A program made the position numbers and the translations under genes. Below are positions 12,196 through 21,359 of a stretch of 22,373 nt of DNA, piece by piece. Below the pieces are notes generated by a model. The model did no database searches. It had not been told where the DNA came from and was given only the letters and a program-made list of their open reading frames with translations. Origin of the DNA: Chloroflexi bacterium UBA5189 (lineage in GTDB: Bacteria > Chloroflexota > Limnocylindria > Limnocylindrales > CSP1-4); contig DHWF01000022.1 in assembly GCA_002413045.1 (NCBI GenBank), positions 1 to 22,373 on the forward strand, given 5' to 3'. The stretch's first letter is position 1. Every line of letters begins with the position of its first letter.

Positions 12196-12876
12196 CTAAT
12201 CGATGTAGTGGAGCTCCGTGGCCGGGATCGCGAAGTCTTCGGGAAGGCGGACACCGGTCGAGTGGTTCGGGCAGTAGCCGCCGGGATTCTTGTCGAGGTA
12301 CTGCTGGTGGTAGTCCTCGGCGAAATAGAACTCGGGGGCGGGCGGGCCGACGATCTCGGTCGTGATGGTTCCGTAGCCGGCGGCGTTCAGGCGCTCTTGG
12401 TACATCGCCTTCGACGCCTCCGCGGCGGCGCGCTGGGCTTCGGTCCGGGCGAAGATCGCCGATCGGTACTGGGTGCCCCGGTCGTTGCCCTGGCGCATGC
12501 CCTGGGTCGGGTCGTGGTTCTCCCAGAACACCTTGAGCAGCTGCTCGTAGCTCGTCTTCGACGGGTCGAAGACCACGCGGACCGTCTCGGCGTGACCGGT
12601 CCGCCCCGAGCACGCCTCCTGGTACGTGGCGTTCGGCGTGGAGCCGCCCTGGTAGCCAACGGCCGTGGTCCAGACGCCGGGCTGCTGCCAGAACGTCTTC
12701 TCCTCGCCCCAGAAGCAGCCAAGCGCGAACTCGGCGACCTCGAACCCGTCGGGGTACGGGCCGGCGATGGGCGTGCCGAGGACGGTGTGCGGGCGCGGGT
12801 TCAGGATCGGGTTGGGTCGGCCGGGGAGGGCCTCGCCGGGCCCGGGGATGGTCGCGGGCTTGGAGAACGGGAACAT
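12196..12876 (-). CDS. msrA: Peptide-methionine (S)-S-oxide reductase MsrA
   Basis: This is a 226-residue protein that reduces the S epimer of methionine sulfoxide. The catalytic cysteine is Cys54 in 'EFALGCFWGEEKTFW'. Other MsrA landmarks are 'TAVGYQGGSTPNATYQEACSGRTGHAE', 'FWENHDPTQGMRQGNDRGTQYRSAIF' and 'FYFAEDYHQQYLDKNPGGYCPNH', whose Cys is the usual resolving residue. The long N-terminal extension (about 45 residues ahead of the core) matches the longer E. coli-like MsrA form. AAGGAG lies 11 nt upstream of ATG 12876, a slightly long spacing. Upstream, TAAAGT (12926-12931, minus) is a candidate -10. Confidence 0.96.
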   Translation of the reverse strand: MFPFSKPATIPGPGEALPGRPNPILNPRPHTVLGTPIAGPYPDGFEVAEFALGCFWGEEKTFWQQPGVWTTAVGYQGGSTPNATYQEACSGRTGHAETVRVVFDPSKTSYEQLLKVFWENHDPTQGMRQGNDRGTQYRSAIFARTEAQRAAAEASKAMYQERLNAAGYGTITTEIVGPPAPEFYFAEDYHQQYLDKNPGGYCPNHSTGVRLPEDFAIPATELHYID

Positions 12877-12925
12877 CTGGTCGGGGACTCCTTCGTGAGC
12901 GCCGGCGCGTGCGGCGTCAACGGGA

Positions 12926-12983
12926 ACTTTAGCCCAGGAGCGTGACGGATCGATGTCATGCGCGTGGACACGGATGCTAGGCT
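12926..12983. promoter_or_regulatory. Divergent promoter region of msrA and the acyltransferase
   Basis: TAAAGT on the minus strand (12926-12931) faces msrA, leaving a leader of about 43 nt with its Shine-Dalgarno. TGCTAGGCT on the plus strand (extended -10, hexamer 12978-12983) faces the acyltransferase, leaving a leader of about 90 nt. The -35 elements are not clear. Confidence 0.4.
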
Positions 12984-13081
12984 CGCACCGGCTTGGGAGG
13001 GCAGATCAAGGGTGACGACGAGAGGGTCGGCGGGGATCCGGCGCGAGGCGCCGTCGCGCGTCGCGCGGGGACGCTGACGCG

Positions 13082-13987
13082 ATGAACGAGGCCATACTCG
13101 ACCGGGCGATCGGGACCTCCGATGCGCTTCGCCCGGCCGATCGAGCCGTCGCGCCGCCGGGCAAGAATCCAAGGTCGGTCGACGCCGAGACGGCAGTCCG
13201 CAACCTGCCCCGAGGCGACCTTTCGCCGTTCCAGCGCTGGGCCCGCAACCTGTTCTCTCGCACCATCGCGAAGGTGATCATCCGGACGTGGTTCCGGGTC
13301 GAGGTCATCGGCGGCGAGCGGTTCCAGCACGGACCCGCGGTGTACTGCTTCAACCACCTGAGCTGGCTCGACCCGCTCCTGATCCTCGCCGCGTTCCCGA
13401 CCCACCCTCGGATCTACTTCTATGGCCCGAAGCAGGAGAACCTGCGGTCCGGAAAGCGGAACCGGTTCATGTGGTGGACCGGCGTGCCGATCCCGTTCAG
13501 CCCGCTCAAGGACGACCTCCTGACTTCGGTCAAGTGGGTCCAGGCGGTATTCGACACGGGCGGCGCGCTGGCGATCTCGGGCGAGGGCACCATCCACGTG
13601 CACGAGGGCGACCTCCTCGCGTTCGAGGACGGTCCCGCGTACTTCGCACTGCGCGGTGGCGTGCCCCTCGTCCCGGTCGCGATCACGGGCACGTCGTGGG
13701 TTCGGTTCCGCGGGCGGATCAAGCTCCGGATCGGGGACCCAATCACGACGGGGGAGCGCCCGACGCGCCAGGCGATCGCGCACTATCGCGCGCTGGTGTG
13801 GCACGCCGTCCGTACGATGGTCGATGGCGACCGCGAGCCCGGCCCGCCGTCTCGCCTCGGCCGCTGGCTCACCGACATCTTCAACGACTGGGGACCGGGC
13901 GGCCGGGCGGCCGCGGAGGTTCTCCACGGACCGGATCCCGTCGACGTTCCCATTCCGCCGGTTGCCAGCGGCGCGGCCCCGGACTGA
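13082..13987 (+). CDS. 1-acyl-sn-glycerol-3-phosphate acyltransferase (PlsC-like)
   Basis: This is a 301-residue protein. The catalytic HX4D motif is 'CFNHLSWLDPLL' with His92 and Asp97. The substrate-binding region 'FYGPKQENLRSGKRNRFMWW' leads into the family's glycine-rich block, 'GGALAISGEGTIHVHEGDLL' (Glu-Gly-Thr at 168-170, where most members have EGTR). The conserved 'VPLVPVAITGTSW' (194-206) follows. It should transfer a fatty acyl chain to lysophosphatidate or a related glycerolipid at the membrane face. The first 45 residues are an extra polar N-terminal segment. The ATG 13082 is only weakly supported (GGGGA 10 nt upstream). A UbiA gene downstream keeps the lipid theme. Confidence 0.9.
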   Translation: MNEAILDRAIGTSDALRPADRAVAPPGKNPRSVDAETAVRNLPRGDLSPFQRWARNLFSRTIAKVIIRTWFRVEVIGGERFQHGPAVYCFNHLSWLDPLLILAAFPTHPRIYFYGPKQENLRSGKRNRFMWWTGVPIPFSPLKDDLLTSVKWVQAVFDTGGALAISGEGTIHVHEGDLLAFEDGPAYFALRGGVPLVPVAITGTSWVRFRGRIKLRIGDPITTGERPTRQAIAHYRALVWHAVRTMVDGDREPGPPSRLGRWLTDIFNDWGPGGRAAAEVLHGPDPVDVPIPPVASGAAPD

Positions 13988-14001
13988 GCCGCCTCGTCTG
14001 G

Positions 14002-14007
14002 CATACT
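14002..14007 (+). promoter_or_regulatory. CATACT -10-like element before the unknown gene at 14016
   Basis: GGCATACT ends 8 nt before ATG 14016, with no Shine-Dalgarno between. It is similar in placement to the TAnnnT elements seen before several other genes here. Confidence 0.4.
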
Positions 14008-14015
14008 CGGCCGCG

Positions 14016-14381
14016 ATGAGCGGCACCGGCCTGTCGGCCAATCCGAAGGAATATCGAGCCCGCCTCGCCGACCAGCAGGACGACCAGATCGACCGATGGG
14101 TGGCCGAGCTCATGCGCGACGTCGTGAAGCGCCGGGGGATCGTGAAGGTGGTCGCCGACTTCCGAACCGCCGCGCGGCTCAACGAGGCAGAATTCGAACG
14201 CGTGTTCGCTTTCGGTGGCGGCGCACCGAAGACGCTGGGGCATGATCGCGCCGGCCAGCTCATCGTCCCGACGATCAGCCTGTGGGCGCTCGTCCCGGGC
14301 CTGCGTGGCCTGATCGCGGACAGCCGGGCGCGGCTCATCGAGTACCTCGTCGTCAACTTCGACGAGCTCGTGTACGTCTGA
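14016..14381 (+). CDS. Conserved hypothetical protein
   Basis: This is a 121-residue protein I do not recognise. It has no signal peptide and no clear membrane segment, although 'LIVPTISLWALVPGLRGLIA' near the end is fairly hydrophobic. The N-terminal half is charged and probably helical ('QQDDQIDRWVAELMRDVVKR', 'IVKVVADFRTAARLNEAEFE'). A glycine-rich turn 'FAFGGGAPKTLG' separates this from the C-terminal part. Coding quality is good: the third codon position is strongly G/C and the frame is intact from a short-leader start. It lies 28 bp after the acyltransferase and just before the UbiA frame, so it may belong to the same lipid-related cluster. Confidence 0.7.
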   Translation: MSGTGLSANPKEYRARLADQQDDQIDRWVAELMRDVVKRRGIVKVVADFRTAARLNEAEFERVFAFGGGAPKTLGHDRAGQLIVPTISLWALVPGLRGLIADSRARLIEYLVVNFDELVYV

Positions 14382-14382
14382 C

Positions 14383-14559
14383 CGACGCGCGCGCCCGACG
14401 CTCGCGGCCGGTTCGCCAGCGGCTGGTCGGCTCGCGTCCATCGTCGGCCTCATCCGGCTCGTTCATCCGTTCCCGTCGCTGCTGACCTCGTCAGCGACCG
14501 CCGCGATCACGACGCTGGCGGGCGGCGAACCGTCGACGGCGCTTCGACTGGGACTGGCG
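14383..14559 (+). other. In-frame upstream extension of the UbiA gene lacking a usual start codon
   Basis: The UbiA frame stays open upstream of its first ATG back to a TGA at 14311. The codons from about 14428 translate as 'RLASIVGLIRLVHPFPSLL', then 'TSSATAAITTLAGG', which is the conserved first membrane helix of this prenyltransferase group. No ATG, GTG or TTG exists in this stretch. Either a rare start (for example ATC 14440 or an upstream CTC) is used, or the sequence contains an error or mutation at the true start. Confidence 0.6.
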
Positions 14560-15309
14560 ATGCTCGGGATCCAGGTCTCGATCGGCGCGCTCAACGACCT
14601 CGTCGACGAGCCGAATGACACCCGCCAGAAGCCGCGCAAGCCAATCCCGAGCGGCCTGGTCGGCCGCCGCGCTGCGTGGGTCGTCGTCGTGCTGGGTGGA
14701 GGCGCGGGGCTCACCCTCTCCGCCGTGTCCGGCTGGGCGACGGCGATCGCCGCGGTTGGCTGCCTCGGCCTGGGGTACGCCTACGACCTGCGGCTGTCGC
14801 GGACCGCCCTCTCCTGGCTGCCGCTCTCACTGGCCTTGCCGTTGCTCCCGATCCATGCGTGGCTCGGCGCGATCGACACCATCCCGGCGGGCCTCGTCAC
14901 CCTGGTGCCCATCGGTGTCCTCGGGGGTGGGGGACTGGCCCTCGCGAACGGCCTCGTCGATGTCGAGCGCGACGCCCGATCGGGGCGCCGCGCCGTGGCA
15001 GTCGCGCTCGGGCGGAACCGGACGTGGCTGGCCCAGACGGTGGCCCTGACGATCGCGGCGCTGCTCGCCGTGTTCCTGGTGCCTGGCGTGGCTGCCGCCA
15101 GTCCCGGGGCGGCCGCGGGGACGCTCGTGGCACTTCGAACCGCGGGTGTCGTCCTCGGCATCGGGCTCATCGCGCTCGGGTCCGCCTGCCTTGCGGCGAG
15201 CCGGCCGGGTGTCCGCGAGCGCGGCTGGGAGCTCGAGGCGGTCGGCGTCGCGGCCCTCGGGCTCGGCTGGCTCGCGGGCGTCGCCGCCGCGGTCGGAGCG
15301 GCCGGCTAG
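14560..15309 (+). CDS. UbiA-family prenyltransferase
   Basis: This is an integral membrane aromatic/polyol prenyltransferase. Coordinates use the first canonical start (ATG 14560, 249 residues), but the protein almost certainly begins about 40 codons earlier. The first Asp-rich motif 'NDLVDEPNDTRQKPRKPIPSG' (NDxxDxxxD) binds the prenyl diphosphate magnesium; the second is 'NGLVDVERDARSGRRAVAVALG'. 'GLGYAYDLRLSRTALSWLPL' is the conserved loop after an early helix, and several hydrophobic helices follow. The subgroup resembles homogentisate/geranylgeranylglyceryl-phosphate-type enzymes, so menaquinone-, carotenoid- or lipid-related roles are all possible. It lies downstream of a glycerophosphate acyltransferase. 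Confidence 0.85.
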   Translation: MLGIQVSIGALNDLVDEPNDTRQKPRKPIPSGLVGRRAAWVVVVLGGGAGLTLSAVSGWATAIAAVGCLGLGYAYDLRLSRTALSWLPLSLALPLLPIHAWLGAIDTIPAGLVTLVPIGVLGGGGLALANGLVDVERDARSGRRAVAVALGRNRTWLAQTVALTIAALLAVFLVPGVAAASPGAAAGTLVALRTAGVVLGIGLIALGSACLAASRPGVRERGWELEAVGVAALGLGWLAGVAAAVGAAG

Positions 15310-15334
15310 GACCGGATGAAGGTTCGTTTGCGCG

Positions 15335-15353
15335 CTTGCAATGCATTCGCAAG
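15335..15353. promoter_or_regulatory. 19-bp near-palindrome (possible operator)
   Basis: CTTGC and GCAAG flank AATGCATT, itself a perfect palindrome, with one extra C. It lies 26 bp after the UbiA stop, in the 184-bp gap before the secreted protein. It could be a regulator site or a small hairpin. Confidence 0.3.
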
Positions 15354-15493
15354 ACGGGTGGCGATGGGCCGGTCGTGCTGACTCCAGCACGGCACGAGGC
15401 TGCGCCGGGCCAAGGTACTGGGCCCTAACACTCGGGCCGCACGGGCGTTATGGTGGGTATCAACCCTCGCCCACGCTTTGGGAGCCGAACATC

Positions 15494-15943
15494 GTGATCA
15501 ACCTCATCCGCCACTTCCGGGGCCCGCTGATCGCCATCGTCGCGCTGACGATGTCGGCCGGGCTGGCCTCTGCGGCCCATCCCACTGCGGACCGCCAATT
15601 CAACGGCGTTACCCAGGCCAACACGTCGGAGACCGCCGAGCCGGGTGACAGCGAAGGCCCGGACGAGACCGACAGCCCGGACCAGAGCGAAAGCCCGGAC
15701 CAGAGCGAAAGCCCGGATTCGAGCGACAACGGCGGCGCCAACTGTGCCACCGACCCGACCGGCCTCACCTCCGATCAGGTGGCCGCCCTGTCGCACGGCT
15801 CCATCGTCTGCTGGGCCGCGCAGCAGGACACGCCCGAGGGCTGGGACAACCACGGCGCGTGGGTGTCGCACTGGGCGCAGATGAACAAGGGCAGCGATGC
15901 CAGCTCGTCCAGCAATGGCAAGGGGCACTCGCACCAGCAGTAG
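15494..15943 (+). CDS. Small secreted protein with acidic Ser/Pro/Asp/Glu repeats
   Basis: This is a 149-residue protein starting at GTG 15494, chosen because a GGGAG lies 9 nt upstream and it exposes a signal peptide (MINLIRHFRGPLIAIVALTMSAGLASA). A low-complexity acidic linker follows, encoded by 18-bp repeats at 15674-15691, 15692-15709 and a diverged third copy from 15710 (peptide unit SPDQSE). The C-terminal domain 'NCATDPTGLTSDQVAALSHG', 'VCWAAQQDTPEGWDNHGAWVSHWA' holds two cysteines and several Trp/His, and ends in a His/Ser-rich tail. The fold resembles other short exported 'LTxDQVAxLSHGSIVCWAA' proteins of unknown role. TATGGT at 15449-15454 may be the -10. Confidence 0.78.
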   Translation: MINLIRHFRGPLIAIVALTMSAGLASAAHPTADRQFNGVTQANTSETAEPGDSEGPDETDSPDQSESPDQSESPDSSDNGGANCATDPTGLTSDQVAALSHGSIVCWAAQQDTPEGWDNHGAWVSHWAQMNKGSDASSSSNGKGHSHQQ

Positions 15944-15961
15944 CAGCCTCGCGCGAACAAC

Positions 15962-15997
15962 AAGAGCCCCGCCAGGGATCCCCGGCGGGGCTCTTTT
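15962..15997. terminator. Rho-independent terminator between the secreted-protein gene and parB
   Basis: AAGAGCCCCGCC (15962-15973) pairs over 12 bp with GGCGGGGCTCTT (15984-15995), followed by further T residues. The loop AGGGATCCCC contains its own GGGATCCC palindrome. It serves convergent genes ending at 15943 and 16043. Confidence 0.88.
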
Positions 15998-16042
15998 CCT
16001 GCTCGTTTCGCCGGCGGGCCGGCGATCGTCATTGGCGGGCGA

Positions 16043-17065
16043 TCAACCGTTCTCGCTCCGGACGACCGCGATCGCGTTTTCCAGGCGGAGCTTGGCGATG
16101 GTCAGGTACTTGGCGAGGTTCGCGCGGTCGATGGCGCCGATGCCCCGCACGACATCGGGCGCCCGCAGGACATCGAGCAGGGTCTCGACCGCATCGGCGA
16201 GCTGGGCCTTCGCCGAAACGAGTGAGTCATCCCGCAGGCTGTCCGCGGCGATGTCCTTGCGCCGACCCGTCCAGGCAGCAGCGGCGTCCTCTGCGGTCTC
16301 GTCGCCCGCCGCGCCGGCAGTCGCCTGTGCATCCGCCTCGTCCGGCCCGGGTGCCGATCGGCTGGGGTGGCCCTCGATCTTGTCGCGCAGCTTGATGAGC
16401 GTCAGCTCGCCCCGCGCGACCTGGGCGGCCAGGCGCTTGCGCTTCTTCGGGTCTTCGACCTTCATCAGCTCATACGCGTGCGACAACGTGTCTTTGCGCA
16501 AGGACACGAGCTCGCGAACCTCCGGGGGAGCGTCCGCGAGTCGGAGACGGTTCTCGAGATAGCCCTTGTCCTTTCCGAGCTTCTGGGCAAGGCGTCGGAC
16601 CGAGTAGCCGTGGTCGCGAACCATCCGCTCGTACATCGCGGCCTCGTCCAGCGGGGACAGGTCCTCGCGCTGCAGGTTCTCGATGATCGAGATCTCGAGG
16701 GCGGTGTCGTCGTCGATCTCCTCGACCAGGGCGGGAATGGTGGCAAGGCCGGCGGCCTTCGACGCTCGCCAGCGGCGCTCCCCGGCGATCAGCTGGAACT
16801 CGCCGTTGTCCAGTGGGCGGACGAGGATCGGCTGGAGGACGCCGTGCTCGCGAATCGAGGCGGCCAGCTCGTCGAGGCTGACCTGCTCCATCGCGAGGCG
16901 CGGCTGCTCCGGGTTCGGCGTGATTCGGTCGACGTCCACGTGACGGACGCCGCCGCGCGCGCGACCCTGGCGGTCGTTCGACAGCAGACTGACGATGGCG
17001 GGGGAGAGCTCGCGCTCCTCCGAGAGGCGCCGCGCGGCGGCGGCGCGGAAGTCGGTCCTAGGCAA
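16043..17065 (-). CDS. parB: Chromosome-partitioning protein ParB
   Basis: This is a ParB/Spo0J-type CTP-dependent DNA clamp of about 340 residues that loads at parS and works with ParA. I prefer TTG 17065 because GGGAGG lies 9 nt upstream and it overlaps the parA stop by 8 bp; TTG 17086 is the longest alternative. Motifs in order: 'VDVDRITPNPEQPRLAM', the CTP-binding 'LIAGERRWRASKAAGL', 'IIENLQREDLSPLDEAAMYE', the HTH 'YSVRRLAQKLGKDKGYLENRLRL', and a C-terminal dimerisation helix after an Ala/Glu-rich linker. It is the second gene of a parA-parB operon. No sequence close to canonical parS is visible in the window. Confidence 0.93.
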   Translation of the reverse strand: MPRTDFRAAAARRLSEERELSPAIVSLLSNDRQGRARGGVRHVDVDRITPNPEQPRLAMEQVSLDELAASIREHGVLQPILVRPLDNGEFQLIAGERRWRASKAAGLATIPALVEEIDDDTALEISIIENLQREDLSPLDEAAMYERMVRDHGYSVRRLAQKLGKDKGYLENRLRLADAPPEVRELVSLRKDTLSHAYELMKVEDPKKRKRLAAQVARGELTLIKLRDKIEGHPSRSAPGPDEADAQATAGAAGDETAEDAAAAWTGRRKDIAADSLRDDSLVSAKAQLADAVETLLDVLRAPDVVRGIGAIDRANLAKYLTIAKLRLENAIAVVRSENG

Positions 17066-17822
17066 GGTCAACCACCTCCCGGGCAAGCTCGCGGTACGTG
17101 CGGGCGGCCTCGGATGTTCCGGCGTACGTGGTAATCGGGCGCCCGACGAGTGGCGCCTCGCCGAGCTTCACGGTGTTGCGGATGATCGCGGTGAAAACGT
17201 GGTGGTCGCCGACGACGCGCAGCTCGTCGAGCATGTCCTTGGCGAGGTTCGTGCGCCCGTCGTAGAAGGTCGGCAGCAGGCCGAGGATCTTGAGGCGCTT
17301 GTTCAGCTTGAGCCGGATCGTGTTGATCACCTTGACGAGGTTCGTCAAGCCCTTCATCGCGTAGTACTGGGTCTGGACGGGGATGATCACGCCGTCCGCG
17401 GCCACGAGCCCGTTGACGGTCAGCAGCCCGAGGTTCGGTGGGCAGTCGATGAGCGCGTAGTCGTAGCGTCTGCGGAGCTTGCCGTCGAGCGCGTCGCGCA
17501 GGAGTGCCTCCCGGCCGAGCATCGTGAACAGCTCGCCTTCCGTCGCGGCGAGGTCGATGTGCGCGGGCGCGACGTCGATGCCGTCGGTCTCCGTCGCCCG
17601 GATGATGGAATCGATCGTCGCGCGCCCGACGAGCACGTCGGCCATCGAAACCTCGACGGTGTTGAGGTTGATGCCGAGGCCGGCGGTGAGATTCGCCTGG
17701 GGATCCATGTCGATGCACAGGACGCGGAGTCCATCTTCGGCCAGGGCGCCGGCCAGGTTGATCGCCGTCGTGGTCTTGCCGACCCCGCCCTTCTGATTGG
17801 CGATCGCGATCACGTTCGTCAC
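17058..17822 (-). CDS. parA: Chromosome-partitioning ATPase ParA/Soj
   Basis: This is a 254-residue protein from GTG 17822, chosen because GAGGTGA lies 7 nt upstream and the product starts directly at the first strand; ATG 17843 would add seven residues. The deviant Walker A is 'ANQKGGVGKTTTAINLAGAL' (8-27), with the signature Lys of the ParA/MinD class. Walker A' is 'VLCIDMDPQANLTAGLG', Walker B is in 'YDYALIDCPPNLGLLTVNGL', and 'IIPVQTQYYAMKGLTNL' is the switch region. It lacks the N-terminal HTH of plasmid type Ia ParA proteins, so it is of the chromosomal Soj type. It leads the parAB operon beside a region with DnaA-box-like sites. Confidence 0.95.
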   Translation of the reverse strand: MTNVIAIANQKGGVGKTTTAINLAGALAEDGLRVLCIDMDPQANLTAGLGINLNTVEVSMADVLVGRATIDSIIRATETDGIDVAPAHIDLAATEGELFTMLGREALLRDALDGKLRRRYDYALIDCPPNLGLLTVNGLVAADGVIIPVQTQYYAMKGLTNLVKVINTIRLKLNKRLKILGLLPTFYDGRTNLAKDMLDELRVVGDHHVFTAIIRNTVKLGEAPLVGRPITTYAGTSEAARTYRELAREVVDLA

Positions 17823-17954
17823 CGGGGCTTCACCTCGTTCCATCGCGACTGCGGTTCGATTCGCTCGGACAGCGGAGGCGGTCGGGGGGCCGTGGCGCAG
17901 GCCCCGCCGCCGACCTCGATCCTAGCGCAGTGGACCCTTACTGGCGTCCGTGAC

Positions 17955-17996
17955 TTATCCACAGGATGACCGAGTTGTGCACCGAAGTGTGGATAG
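17955..17996. promoter_or_regulatory. Pair of inverted DnaA-box-like sites
   Basis: TTATCCACA, the exact consensus DnaA box, lies at 17955-17963 on plus. CTATCCACA, one mismatch from consensus, lies on the minus strand at 17988-17996. They are in opposite orientation, 33 bp centre to centre. They could mark an origin-proximal site or a DnaA-regulated promoter. Confidence 0.6.
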
Positions 17997-18084
17997 TCCG
18001 CGGGTCGATCGACAGCGTTTGCGGCGCGATGTCGGTCGCGCCGATGCCACCGCGTGACCGTCGGGAGTGGGGAAGGGGTGCCCC

Positions 18085-18090
18085 TAGAAT
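18085..18090 (+). promoter_or_regulatory. TAGAAT -10-like element of the pccB operon
   Basis: TAGAAT lies about 95 nt upstream of the pccB GTG. No convincing -35 is visible at 16-18 bp spacing. Confidence 0.4.
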
Positions 18091-18184
18091 GACCGGCGAT
18101 GCCTGGTCGTCGCTGTCCGTGCGCAAAGACACGGACCCCGCGAGCGCAGGATGCTCGAGACGTGCCGTACCGAGGAGCCCGCCC

Positions 18185-19718
<1,534 letters not shown>

Positions 19719-19738
<20 letters not shown>

Positions 19739-21359
19739 CCAGGCCCCGTCTTTGCACAAAGACGACCCGAAGCGACCCCCGTTTCGCCGCGTCCTCGTCG
19801 CCAACCGGGGCGAGATCGCGGTTCGGATCATTCGGGCGTGCCACGAGATGGGCATGGAGGCGGTCGCGGTCTACAGCGACGCCGACGCCGCAGCGGCCCA
19901 CGTCCGCTTGGCCGATGCCGCTGTCCGGCTGGGTCCCGCGGCCCCGTCGGAGAGCTACCTGCGCATCGACGCCGTGGTCGACGCCGCCCTGTCGACCGGG
20001 GCGCAGGCGATCCACCCGGGCTACGGCTTCCTTGCCGAGCGAGCTGCCTTCGCGCGCGCCGTCGAGGAGGCCGGCCTCGTCTTCGTGGGGCCGTCGTCGG
20101 CCGCGATCGACGACCTCGGGGACAAGCTGCATGCCCGGCGGACGGCGCGGGCTGTCGGGGTCGAGGCCGTCCCGGGAACGCTGGAGCCGGCGCCCATCGA
20201 CCGGCCGGATCAGCTCGCCGCGATCATCGAGGTGGCGGAGCGGATCGGCTTTCCGCTCCTCGTCAAGGCGGCCGCGGGCGGCGGCGGCCGCGGGATGCGC
20301 CGCGTCACCAGGGCCAGCGATCTGCCCGCCGCCCTGGCATCCGGCTCCCACGAGGCCGCGTCGGCATTCGGCGACGGGTCGGTGTACCTGGAGCGCGAGA
20401 TCGTCCCGGCACGGCACATCGAGGTCCAGCTGCTCGGCGACGCGACCGGCCGGGTGATTGCCCTTGGCGAGCGGGACTGCTCGCTCCAGCGGCGGCACCA
20501 GAAGCTCGTCGAGGAGGCCCCGGCACCCGGGCTCAGCACGGACGAGCGCCGCCGCCTCCACGAGCTGGCAGTGCGGGTCGCGACGGCCGCGGGGCTCCGG
20601 AACGCGGCGACGGCGGAGTTCCTTCGGGCGCCCGATGGGGCGTTCTACTTCCTCGAGGTCAATACGCGGCTCCAGGTGGAGCACGGCGTGACCGAGCTCG
20701 TCTCAGGGCTCGACATCGTCCGGGAGCAGCTATCGCTCGCCGCAGGGAGACCCTTGTCCAGCGCGGCGCTGGCCGCGGCCGATCGCGCCGCCGAACCGGC
20801 CGGCCACGCCATCGAGGTCCGCCTGACGGCCGAGGATCCCGGCCACGACTTCGCCCCGACGCCCGGGCGGATCGGCCAATGGGTCATGCCGTCGGGTCCG
20901 GGCGTCCGCGTCGATACCGGCATCGAGGCCGGCGACCGTGTTCCCCCGGAGTACGACAACCTCATCGCCAAGGTCATGGTCCACGCCGGCGACCGGGACG
21001 CGGCGATCGACCGTCTCCGACGCGCCCTCGACGAGACCGAGATCAGCGGCGTCCAGACGACCTTGCCGTTCCACCGGTTCGTCGCGCGGGACGCATCCTT
21101 CCGGGCCGGGCGCCTCTCCACCGAGTGGGTGGGGGAGCACTGGGACGGGCCGGCGCAGCGCATGACGGCCGCGCGGCGCGCCCAGCTCGCCGCGGGTCTC
21201 CACGCGCTGGCCGCGGCGGAACGGCCGGCAACCGCCAGCGCCCTCGCAGTGGGCGCCCGCGCAGGGGGCGCAGGCAACGCGGGCCTGATCGACCCGTCGG
21301 GGGACGGCCGCTGGCACCGCGCGGCACTCGACGACGCCGTCGATCGGTGGCCACGCTGA
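19719..21359 (+). CDS. accC: Biotin carboxylase subunit of acyl-CoA carboxylase
   Basis: This is a 546-residue protein from ATG 19719 (ATG 19698 is equally possible; neither has a strong ribosome-binding site), overlapping the end of pccB. It carboxylates the biotin of the carrier protein using ATP and bicarbonate. The N-terminal 'RVLVANRGEIAVRIIRACHE' and 'AIHPGYGFLAERAAFA' are standard. The ATP-grasp glycine loop is 'LLVKAAAGGGGRGMRRV', followed by 'YLEREIVPARHIEVQLLGD', 'RDCSLQRRHQKLVEEAPAP' and 'FYFLEVNTRLQVEHGVTELV'. The family consensus has EMNTR and EHPVTE, so Val and Gly here are mild departures. No biotin domain is attached; it is encoded by the next gene. Confidence 0.94.

Larger units (their letters stand above)
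17823..18184. other. 362-bp intergenic region between divergent parA and pccB
   Basis: The region holds two DnaA-box-like 9-mers, the parA ribosome-binding site, a candidate pccB promoter and otherwise no gene I can support. The pccB frame is open across part of it, but without a plausible start. This is the longest gene-free stretch on the right half and includes a locally less GC-rich segment (about 17935-18000). Confidence 0.6.

Noticed and set aside
15450..15497. 15-codon upstream ORF ending in a GTGA overlap with the secreted-protein start
   Set aside because: It has no Shine-Dalgarno and probably lies within the promoter element TATGGT. The overlap is likely chance.
16043..18184. Canonical parS site (TGTTTCACGTGAAACA-like) near parAB
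   Set aside because: Only short CACGTG-type cores were found, inside coding sequence and without the flanking symmetry.
19838..21359. Long plus-strand frame running through accC into the carrier-protein gene
   Set aside because: Only the part from 21359 encodes a real protein (biotin carrier). The rest is an out-of-frame shadow of accC.
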